Assembly: GCA_017511205.1 (NCBI GenBank)
Contig: JAFWLE010000007.1
Coordinates: 64,367-128,366 of the forward strand
DNA from: Candidatus Saccharimonadota bacterium
Lineage (GTDB): Bacteria; Patescibacteriota; Saccharimonadia; Saccharimonadales; Saccharimonadaceae
DNA length: 64,000 nucleotides
Reading direction: 5' to 3'
Every line of letters begins with the position of its first letter. Position 1 is the stretch's first letter. Positions 25,911-32,837 of this stretch are shown in pieces. Under the pieces are notes generated by a model that had not been told where the DNA came from, made no database searches, and saw only the letters and a list, made by a program, of their open reading frames with translations. Position numbers and translations under genes: made by a program.

Positions 25911-26549
25911 CTAAAGCTCTGATTCCCTAGCCTCTCTGGCGCACAAAGCACAGTATCTGCCAGTATGCTCCGATTCACGCGAAATTTCGACTAATTCCTC
26001 AATCGATCCAAAGTATTGCATAATGCAACCAAGATGAGTACAGTGAATCCCCTCTCTATACTCAGTCTTCGGCCTATCAAGATTCTGTGCCAAACCCAGG
26101 ATATGCCCAAGCTCGTGTTGGAATAGCCCCTTAATAGCCAAAATGCGCTCTTTACGTGGAAAATCCCTAAAATCTGCCACGCTTTGCACGCAAATTGACC
26201 CCCACCTTAAACTCGGTGCAATATCGGTATCTGCAAATTTCTCAGATACAATCAAAATAACAATATAATGATTTCTCTTGTACCACTTAGAATGCGAAAT
26301 CACACCAAGAAGACTATTTCCTACCACTATAGAACCTCTATCAGTTGCAATGTGCTCTGCATCGCTCAGTATCTGATCGGTTCTAGCACAAAAGCCGCCG
26401 TCGTCCCAGACTTCTAGCCCAGAGAGCACAAATCCCCTCCCCGGGAAGTAGTCCATTATCTCTTCCATGGCTTTTTCGATAGCTTTTTGCTCCAGCTGGT
26501 CAACTCCGCTGTCATACATTACTAGTACTGGCTTTTTCTCTCTTTTCAT
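25911..26549 (-). CDS. Archaemetzincin-like zinc metalloprotease
   Basis: 212 residues. HELGHILGL (about residues 143-151) is the catalytic zinc site HExxHxxG. After an insert of about 18 residues come CTHLGCIM and then CALC, which match the C-x4-C-x-M...CxxC second zinc site of archaemetzincins (peptidase family M54). In typical members the first Cys follows the HExxHxxG motif within a few residues, so the insert (AQNLDRPKTEYREGIH) is unusual and also removes the expected third histidine position. No signal peptide, so it probably acts in the cytoplasm. GGAGGGGGG lies before the ATG. Confidence 0.72.
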   Translation of the reverse strand: MKREKKPVLVMYDSGVDQLEQKAIEKAMEEIMDYFPGRGFVLSGLEVWDDGGFCARTDQILSDAEHIATDRGSIVVGNSLLGVISHSKWYKRNHYIVILIVSEKFADTDIAPSLRWGSICVQSVADFRDFPRKERILAIKGLFQHELGHILGLAQNLDRPKTEYREGIHCTHLGCIMQYFGSIEELVEISRESEHTGRYCALCAREARESEL

Positions 26550-26720
26550 TTTTGTCCCCCCTCCATTTTAAAGAACAGAATCACATCCTCTAATTATAGC
26601 ATTTTTGACCAAAAAAGTAAAATATCGTTATGCCTTGTTTTTACATGAAATTATGTTATAATTATAGAAAACAAGGGGGATTTTGTCCCCAGAACTTTAA
26701 CTTACAGTTAGGAGGTTAGA

Positions 26721-27842
26721 ATGAAAACGATTTATAAGATCGTCCTCACTGGGGGCCCTTGCGCTGGTAAAACCACCGCTCTGAGCCGAATCTCAGACTA
26801 CTTCAGTAAAGTCGGCTGGCGCACGCTCATTGTTGGCGAAGCCGCCACAGAGCTGATCACGTCTGGAATCAGCCCCGTAGACTTTGAGAACCCACTATTC
26901 TTTCAAAAACTATTACTTGAAACACAGATAGCCAAAGAGAGAAACTGCATGAACGCTGCTTTCGAAATGAGAGATTTCGACAAAGTGCTGGTTGTCTGTG
27001 ATCGTGGCATTTACGATAACAAAGCCTACATGTCCGACGCCGCCTTTAATAGGTGCATCCATGATCTAGGAGCCAGCGCTCACGAGGCTATCAATGCCTA
27101 CGATGCAGTTTTTCATCTCGTCACCGCCGCAGATGGAGCAGAAGAGTTTTATACTCTCACCAATAATACTGCGCGGAGCGAAAGCATCGAAGAAGCTCGC
27201 GCACTCGATCGCAAAACCCAAAATGCTTGGGTAGGGCATCCGCATCTGCGTATCATCAAAAACGAAGGTAGTTTCGAAGATAAGCTAAAAAAATTGTTAG
27301 CTGAAATTTCCATCGTCTTAGGTGAGCCAGAACCATACGAAATTGAACGGAAATATCTGATCGAGTATCCAGATATCGAGCTTCTGCGCGCCATGCCTAA
27401 TTGCCAAGAAGTCGAGATTCTCCAGACTTATCTTCGCAGCAACAACGAAAACGACGAAGTCCGTGTCCGCCAGAGAGGATCAAAAGGTAATTACGTTTTT
27501 ACGAAAACTATCAAGCGCTGGACTACCGACCCCGCTAAACGCGTTGAGATTGAAAAACGCATCTCAAAAGACGAATACATCAAATCTTTAATGGACGCCT
27601 GCCCAGGTGCCAATTCAATCAGAAAAACCCGTTTCTGCATCATGCAGCGCGAAACTGGACAATACCTCGAGATAGACATCTATCCAACTTCTCGGAAATC
27701 TGCTATTCTCGAGGTAGAATTAGCCTCATCCGACGATAAGCTCGTCGTCCCAGACTTCATTAAAGTCAAAAAGGAAGTGACAGGCGATACCAGGTTCTAT
27801 AATCGCATCATCGCTTTCAATGGTAACCGCCTGCCCGAATAA
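26721..27842 (+). CDS. P-loop (AAA_28/NadR-kinase-like) ATPase fused to a CYTH-like domain
   Basis: 373 residues. Residues 1-195 are a P-loop kinase-like domain (Walker A GGPCAGKTT, then VLVVCDRGIYDNKAYM). From about residue 205, EIERKYLIEYP is the ExExK start of a CYTH/triphosphate tunnel domain, with further expected elements VRVRQRGSKGNYVFTKT and YLEIDIYPTSRKSAILEVEL. The fusion suggests an enzyme acting on nucleotides or phosphate chains; the substrate is unknown. The ATG has an AGGAGGT ribosome site with TTACAGTTAGG, and a TGT-TATAAT lies about 65 nt upstream. Confidence 0.8.
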   Translation: MKTIYKIVLTGGPCAGKTTALSRISDYFSKVGWRTLIVGEAATELITSGISPVDFENPLFFQKLLLETQIAKERNCMNAAFEMRDFDKVLVVCDRGIYDNKAYMSDAAFNRCIHDLGASAHEAINAYDAVFHLVTAADGAEEFYTLTNNTARSESIEEARALDRKTQNAWVGHPHLRIIKNEGSFEDKLKKLLAEISIVLGEPEPYEIERKYLIEYPDIELLRAMPNCQEVEILQTYLRSNNENDEVRVRQRGSKGNYVFTKTIKRWTTDPAKRVEIEKRISKDEYIKSLMDACPGANSIRKTRFCIMQRETGQYLEIDIYPTSRKSAILEVELASSDDKLVVPDFIKVKKEVTGDTRFYNRIIAFNGNRLPE

Positions 27843-27855
27843 CTGTAACCCGTTT

Positions 27856-27883
27856 AGCCCGCTTTGAAAAAAGCGGGCTTTTT
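27856..27883 (+). terminator. Intrinsic terminator after the P-loop/CYTH gene
   Basis: AGCCCGCTT-TGAAAA-AAGCGGGCT followed by TTTTC. Confidence 0.9.
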
Positions 27884-27934
27884 CAATAAGGATAATTTCC
27901 CTTTTTACCATAAATATGTTAAAATATGTCCAAT

Positions 27935-28969
27935 ATGATTTGGGATGAACTAAAAAAGCCGTTTTTGATTTTGGCGCCGATGGAAGGCGTCACTGATGTT
28001 ACGTTTCGTCAAGTAATTGCTCACGCCGGTCGTCCCGACCTCTTTTTTACAGAATTCACCAATGTTTCTTCTTATGCCTCTGAAAAAGGTCGCTGGAACG
28101 CTTTAGAACGCTTAGAAATCGCTCCCACTGACTCACCAATCATTGCTCAAATCTGGGGCAAAAACCCCGATCACTTCGCAGAATGCGCTAAAGACCTTAA
28201 AAAACTCGGTTTTTCCGGTATCGACCTCAATTTTGGCTGCCCCGATAAGCACGTCAATAAAGCCGGTGGCGGCGCTGCCATGATTAAAACCCCCGATCTC
28301 GCCGTAGAATGCTTTAAAAATGCCGTTAAAAATACCGACTTGCCAGTTTCCATCAAGACTCGCCTTGGCTGGGATCAACCTGAAGAATTCCGCACCTGGC
28401 TTCATTTGCTTTTAGCAGAACATCCTGCCGCCCTCACCGTACACCTTCGCACCAAAAAAGAAATGAGCAAAGTCGCTGCTCATTACGAATTAATCCCAGA
28501 AATTATCAAATTACGTAATAAGGTCAGCCCTTCAACTAAGCTTATTATTAATGGCGATATCAGAGACCGCGCCCACGCTCTAGAGCTTCATCAAAAATAC
28601 CCAGGCGTAGATGGCTTCATGATTGGCCGTGGTGTTTTCTTGAACCCCTACTGTTTCACCGACCACCAGCCCACCCAGGAAGAATTAATGGAACTTCTAA
28701 AACTGCACCTGAAACTCTTTGAAGAACGCGAGAATAAGCCATTGAGGAGCATGTGCGACCAACGGGGAGCACTAGCGAGCGCCGCCCGTAACGACGGGCC
28801 GGCGCGAAGCGGCGACGAAATGGCTTATTCTCACGTTCAACCATACGAGCCTCTGAAGCACTTTTTCAAAATCTACGTTAATAATTTTCCTGGGGCGAAG
28901 GAGCTGCGTAGTCAATTAATGGAAACTCACTCTGTCGAAGAAGCCAAAAAAATCCTAGGCATAAAATAA
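27935..28969 (+). CDS. dusB: tRNA-dihydrouridine synthase carrying an in-frame palindromic insert
   Basis: 344 residues from the ATG at 27935. I prefer it to the one at 27926 because a TGT-TAAAAT box ends at 27925. FMN-dependent reduction of uridine in the tRNA D-arm is indicated by LAPMEGVTDVTFRQV, the catalytic-cysteine motif LNFGCPDKHVNKAGGGAAM, and GFMIGRGVFLNPY. Between the catalytic barrel and the helical tail, about residues 264-301 have an unusual Gly/Ala/Arg-rich composition. They are encoded by G+C-rich DNA flanked by a 20-bp inverted repeat (28724-28838), so this part looks inserted. The gene stays in frame. Confidence 0.9.
   Translation: MIWDELKKPFLILAPMEGVTDVTFRQVIAHAGRPDLFFTEFTNVSSYASEKGRWNALERLEIAPTDSPIIAQIWGKNPDHFAECAKDLKKLGFSGIDLNFGCPDKHVNKAGGGAAMIKTPDLAVECFKNAVKNTDLPVSIKTRLGWDQPEEFRTWLHLLLAEHPAALTVHLRTKKEMSKVAAHYELIPEIIKLRNKVSPSTKLIINGDIRDRAHALELHQKYPGVDGFMIGRGVFLNPYCFTDHQPTQEELMELLKLHLKLFEERENKPLRSMCDQRGALASAARNDGPARSGDEMAYSHVQPYEPLKHFFKIYVNNFPGAKELRSQLMETHSVEEAKKILGIK
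28724..28838. repeat. Palindromic insertion inside dusB
   Basis: Arms 28724-28743 (GAACGCGAGAATAAGCCATT) and 28819-28838 are inverted copies with one mismatch in 20. The 75-bp interior is far richer in G+C than dusB and contains a further hairpin GCCCGT-AACG-ACGGGC. The insert length keeps the reading frame. Confidence 0.75.
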
Positions 28970-28991
28970 CCCCTAGCTTTTCAGCCAGGGG
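28966..28991 (-). terminator. Probable terminator after the 29019-29492 gene
   Basis: Minus strand CCCCT-GGCTGAAAAGCT-AGGGG followed by TTATTTT. It overlaps the end of convergent dusB. Confidence 0.55.
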
Positions 28992-29018
28992 CAGATAGTT
29001 CAATGGATCCCCTCCTTT

Positions 29019-29492
29019 CTAATCCTCTTCCGCATACGCCATAAACTCTTCTATTTCTGCAAAATAATTTCTGCAGAGATCATAGAGAGGTGTGGTATTG
29101 CAATACAAAACCGCACTTTCATTTAAGATCGCCTCAAAGAAGCACCTAAGAAAATACGGGATTGTCCTGCACGCTTTCACCCTCACACGAGCAATAACCA
29201 TACACAGATCTCTAAAATCTATTCTCTTAAGCAGCTTCCTCTCGATAACCCCATCCGTTATGCTCTTGCAGTCATACGAACTTTCGATCCAAAGAACCGC
29301 TGCGTCCTTTAACTCCGGGCATCTTTCAAACCAGATGTCAAAGTACGAACAAAGGACGTCATAAGGGTTCTTTTCAAGAAGCTCCTTCATCTCTTTATAT
29401 CCGATTTCCACCACGATACCAAAGGCTGAATCAGAAATATTTGTTTCCGACAAAGCCTTCAATTCTTCATCTTTCCCAGTATATCTTTCCAT
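29019..29492 (-). CDS. Unrecognised helical protein
   Basis: 157 residues from the ATG at 29492, with GGAAGG 8 nt upstream; the open frame begins at a TTG two codons earlier. The protein is acidic, probably all-helical, with several cysteines and no membrane segment. No family recognised. It is divergent from the gene at 29694 and shares its promoter region. A 10-bp sequence (TCAATGGATC) occurs inverted on either side of the gene (28999-29009 and 29514-29523). Confidence 0.62.
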   Translation of the reverse strand: MERYTGKDEELKALSETNISDSAFGIVVEIGYKEMKELLEKNPYDVLCSYFDIWFERCPELKDAAVLWIESSYDCKSITDGVIERKLLKRIDFRDLCMVIARVRVKACRTIPYFLRCFFEAILNESAVLYCNTTPLYDLCRNYFAEIEEFMAYAEED

Positions 29493-29559
29493 ACTCAATA
29501 CCTTCCTTTCTCAGATCCATTGATGTAAAAATACGTAGCAGTTAAAACTAACATCTATA

Positions 29560-29634
29560 ATAATAGCACAGATTTGCATATTTGTCAAGATTTCAACAAC
29601 TACGGTTGACAATTTAACACACTTGTGCTATAAT
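29560..29634. promoter_or_regulatory. Divergent promoters of two unrecognised genes
   Basis: Minus strand: TTGACA (29588-29583), 17 bp, TGC-TATTAT (29565-29560). Plus strand: TTGACA (29606-29611), 17 bp, TGC-TATAAT (29629-29634). The -35 boxes are 17 bp apart, so one bound protein could affect both. Confidence 0.75.
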
Positions 29635-29693
29635 TGAACAATACCATATAACTATATGTATGATCGCAACTTAGAAGGAAGGAAGGTGTTGTG

Positions 29694-30083
29694 ATGAAGG
29701 CAGAAAATGAAGTAAAAAAGAAAATTGATCTTTCTTACCATGTCTTTTTCAACTATCTGAATAAGACAGCTCTGGCAAAACTGGACGATCTCAAAAAAGT
29801 CGTAGAACAGTCGAACGAGACTGGCAATGTGCTGCTAGCCAAGTTGCTGGGCTTCTTCGAGGAAAACCTCGAAGATGACGAGATGATGAACATCATTAAA
29901 AGGGATCTCTATGCAGTGACAAATAGTTCAATGGATCGAACCTACGAATCCTTAGAGCACTACGTCACCTGCAAGCCCGCATGGGAAGATTTCACCAAAG
30001 AAGAAGCTGCCTCTCTCAGAAAAGCAGAGTATTTCGTAGCTGAAAACTTTTCTAATGAAGTCTTAAAAATTTTAATGAAGTAG
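29694..30083 (+). CDS. Unrecognised small acidic protein
   Basis: 129 residues from the ATG at 29694, which follows AAGGAAGGAAGGTG; a GTG codon one triplet earlier is the alternative. Helical, acidic, no membrane segment. No family recognised. It is transcribed from a strong consensus promoter with a leader of about 50 nt and closed by an intrinsic terminator, so it is a one-gene unit. Confidence 0.62.
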   Translation: MKAENEVKKKIDLSYHVFFNYLNKTALAKLDDLKKVVEQSNETGNVLLAKLLGFFEENLEDDEMMNIIKRDLYAVTNSSMDRTYESLEHYVTCKPAWEDFTKEEAASLRKAEYFVAENFSNEVLKILMK

Positions 30084-30108
30084 AAGTAATTATCACCTAT
30101 ACCCCCTA

Positions 30109-30137
30109 GCCCCTAACAATCGTTAGGGGCATTTTTT
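30109..30137 (+). terminator. Intrinsic terminator after the 29694-30083 gene
   Basis: GCCCCTAAC-AA-TCGTTAGGGGC type hairpin followed by ATTTTTT. Confidence 0.88.
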
Positions 30138-30160
30138 ATCTTTCGTGTTATAATTGTCTT

Positions 30161-31387
30161 ATGAAAATTGCATTACTTGGCTACGGTAAAGAGGGTAAAT
30201 CCGCTGAAAACTACTTCAAAACCCATTCTAAAGGCGCTAAGATCGACATTTTTGATAATTTCGACCCCAAAAAGCTAAATCCAGAAGATTATTCATCCTA
30301 TGATATATTTTTCCGAAGCCCGTCTGTACCGCCTCTAGGACTCTCAAACGAATCTAGCGTTACTAAATACTTTTTTGATCATTGCCCCTGCCCCATCATT
30401 GGCGTCACTGGCACCAAAGGCAAAGGCACTACTTGCTCATTTATTAAAGCTCTCCTCGATGCCGAACACGAAGATGCTTACCTAGTTGGCAACATTGGCT
30501 CCCCCTCTATTGATATTCTAGATAAGCTCACGCCTACTTCTGTTGTGGTTTACGAAATGAGCAGTTTCCAACTCTGGGATTTAGAAAAATCACCTCATAT
30601 CGCCATTATCGGTCATATCGAGCCAGACCATCTCAATGTTCATAAAGATTACGCTGAGTATTTAAGCGCTAAATCCAATATCTGTCGTCACCAAACCCCC
30701 AAAGATTACTGTATCTATTATTCAGAAAACCCCGAATCTGTCAAAATTGCCAAAAAATCCAAGGCTAAGAAGCTTCCGTTTCCCTTCAAATTACCTGAGA
30801 ATATCAAAAACGCCATTACTTTGCCTGGAATTCATAATCAAAACAACTTCACCGCCGCTGTTGCAGCAGTTGCAAGCTTTTATAATATATCACCAGATGC
30901 ATATTTAAGTGAACATCAAACTGCCATTTTAAATGGTCTGAAAAACTTCAAAGGCTTACCTCATCGTCTAGAATTTCTCCGCGAAATCGACGGCGTCAAA
31001 TACTACGACGATAATTTCTCCACTAATCCATCGTCTACTCGTGTAGCCGTCAACGCCTTCCCAGATGAAAATGTCGTTATTATCATCGGTGGTCGCGATA
31101 AGACCAACAACGAAGATTTGCCCGAGATTCACGAAATTCTCAAGTCCAAAAACCTGAAAGATATCATTTTGATGGGCGAATCTGGCCATGAACTCGCCAG
31201 AAGATACAAAGACGCCAGATTCACCACCGTAGAATCCCTGGAAGAAGCCATCAATACGGCTCGCGAAAAAGCCAAGTTACTCAAACCCGCCATCGTCCTG
31301 ATGTCTCCTTCCGCCGCCTCATTCGACATGTTCAAAAACGTTTACGATCGCGGCGACCAGTACAAACTTCTAATAGAAAAAATGTGA
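30161..31387 (+). CDS. murD: UDP-N-acetylmuramoylalanine--D-glutamate ligase
   Basis: 408 residues. The Mur-ligase ATP loop GVTGTKGKGTTCSFI, the HIEPDHLNVHKDYAEYL segment, FKGLPHRLEFL, YDDNFSTNPSSTRVAV and GGRDKTNNEDL are all present. The enzyme adds D-glutamate in peptidoglycan precursor synthesis in the cytoplasm, so the cell makes its own peptidoglycan. TGT-TATAAT ends 6 nt before the ATG (leaderless). The gene ends in TGA. Its last codons form one outer arm of a large inverted repeat shared with the convergent peptidase gene. Confidence 0.93.
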   Translation: MKIALLGYGKEGKSAENYFKTHSKGAKIDIFDNFDPKKLNPEDYSSYDIFFRSPSVPPLGLSNESSVTKYFFDHCPCPIIGVTGTKGKGTTCSFIKALLDAEHEDAYLVGNIGSPSIDILDKLTPTSVVVYEMSSFQLWDLEKSPHIAIIGHIEPDHLNVHKDYAEYLSAKSNICRHQTPKDYCIYYSENPESVKIAKKSKAKKLPFPFKLPENIKNAITLPGIHNQNNFTAAVAAVASFYNISPDAYLSEHQTAILNGLKNFKGLPHRLEFLREIDGVKYYDDNFSTNPSSTRVAVNAFPDENVVIIIGGRDKTNNEDLPEIHEILKSKNLKDIILMGESGHELARRYKDARFTTVESLEEAINTAREKAKLLKPAIVLMSPSAASFDMFKNVYDRGDQYKLLIEKM

Positions 31388-31532
31388 GCATAAAGCGCGC
31401 CCAAGAAGTTTTTTATAAATTTTAGAAAAATTTCAATTCCACGAAGTGGACAGTTTGAAATTTTTCGCCCGAAAATTTATAAAAAACTTCCTGGCGCAAG
31501 CGAAGAAGCGAACATTTTTCTATTAGAAGTTT
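31364..31532. repeat. Long nested inverted repeat between murD and the M16 peptidase gene
   Basis: Outer arms: 31364-31385 (AAACTTCTAATAGAAAAA..., the end of murD) and 31512-31532 (the end of the peptidase gene) are inverted copies with one base of slippage. Inner arms: 31405-31423 and 31472-31490 are a perfect 19-bp pair (GAAGTTTTTTATAAATTTT). At the centre lies TCCAC-GAA-GTGGA. It may terminate both convergent genes. Confidence 0.8.
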
Positions 31533-32794
31533 AACCTAGTTTCCAACTGTGATATAAAGGCTTTTTCTGCAGATGATACGGCCGCGAATCCTTTGATGCC
31601 CGATCCCGCGAATTCCCGGGCAAGTTCAATCATATCAAACTTATCAATCGATTTAATGAGATCCGGCATGTTGTCATATCTTTCAATTGTGCCGTTAGTA
31701 AAGTATCCCTCCGCATAATAATCCGCGATTTGCGATGGCATTTGCGCCCCCATCTGAAATCTACCGAGCGCGTATGATTTTGCCGCCAAAAAATCCATAT
31801 CTAAAATTTCACCATTCAGCGCCCGCATCAATTCTGTTTGAATCAGAGCAAATAGCTCTTCAGCATTTTCCATATTCACTTCCCCATCAAAATCCCAATA
31901 AGAATTATGCGCATTCGAAGCCACCGAAGAGCCCATACCATAGACTAGCCCCCGTTTCCTCGCCGTACCAAAAATCCGTGAGTTCGTAGTGCCATTCAAA
32001 ATTTGATTTAAACAGTTCATCGCAAACACTTCTTTTGTCTCTAAATGACGCGGTGTCACTAGAGAAAACCCAAACGTAATGTTCGACGCATCCTTCCGCC
32101 GAATCGAGACTGCTTCTGATGAATGCAAATCCGTCAAGGGGATTTCAAACTCTCGCCCCTCCTTTAAATCCCAATCTTCTAACATTCGAACTATTTTACG
32201 TTTCCGTCCACGTAGACGTCCAGCAATAATAAACATCATATTTTTCGCCGTATGTGTTCTACGATAATGCTCACGGATATCCTTTAGCTCAATATTTGGC
32301 AAAGTCTTAATTCTCTCCGAAAGATCCAGAATATCCTCCCCCACTGCCTGCTGTACCCGTGGCCACAATAGTCGATAATAATCATTCATATATCCCGTCA
32401 GCTCCGAACGCACATTCGCTTTTTCGGATTTCAATTCTTCCTCGTTAAATCGTGGCTCGCAGATCGACACTTTCTGTAAATCCATAATCCGTTCCCACTC
32501 AAAATCCGCGCATTCCGTCTCGTAGCACACCGAAATATCCGAAGTCCAAGCATTGTGATACGCCCCATTTTTGGTGAACTCCGCCTCAAAAGCTTGCTCA
32601 TCCTTAAATTTCGCATTCGCACCAAAAGCCAAATGTTCCACTACGTGCGGTATTTCGTAAACGTCTTTGCTCTTAGCATAAAGCATCCCCGCTCGGAATT
32701 GTACTCTCGTAGACATCACCGAAGCACCCGGTATATCAATAAGAAGTCCCCTAGCTCCATTTTTTAGCTTAATTTCCTCTACCGAATGTTTCAT
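31523..32794 (-). CDS. M16-family (pitrilysin/processing-peptidase-like) zinc peptidase
   Basis: 423 residues. The inverted zinc motif HVVEH (about residues 50-54) is intact and the downstream Glu ligand can be placed in the EEELKSEKANVRSEL helix. The second half has the usual inactive-domain features (LNQILNGTTNSRIFGTARKRGLVYGM in parts). No signal peptide, so cytoplasmic peptide degradation is likely. GGAGG precedes the ATG. It follows secA by about 40 nt on the same strand. The last codons lie in the inverted repeat shared with murD. Confidence 0.85.
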   Translation of the reverse strand: MKHSVEEIKLKNGARGLLIDIPGASVMSTRVQFRAGMLYAKSKDVYEIPHVVEHLAFGANAKFKDEQAFEAEFTKNGAYHNAWTSDISVCYETECADFEWERIMDLQKVSICEPRFNEEELKSEKANVRSELTGYMNDYYRLLWPRVQQAVGEDILDLSERIKTLPNIELKDIREHYRRTHTAKNMMFIIAGRLRGRKRKIVRMLEDWDLKEGREFEIPLTDLHSSEAVSIRRKDASNITFGFSLVTPRHLETKEVFAMNCLNQILNGTTNSRIFGTARKRGLVYGMGSSVASNAHNSYWDFDGEVNMENAEELFALIQTELMRALNGEILDMDFLAAKSYALGRFQMGAQMPSQIADYYAEGYFTNGTIERYDNMPDLIKSIDKFDMIELAREFAGSGIKGFAAVSSAEKAFISQLETRLNF

Positions 32795-32837
32795 TTTTGC
32801 CTCCGAATCAATCTAGCACCGCGCCAAATAGGTCTAG

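Noticed and set aside
25721-25978. N-terminal extension of the small protein at 25469-25720
   Set aside because: It would cross a promoter and the terminator of the archaemetzincin-like gene; a good ribosome site marks the shorter start.
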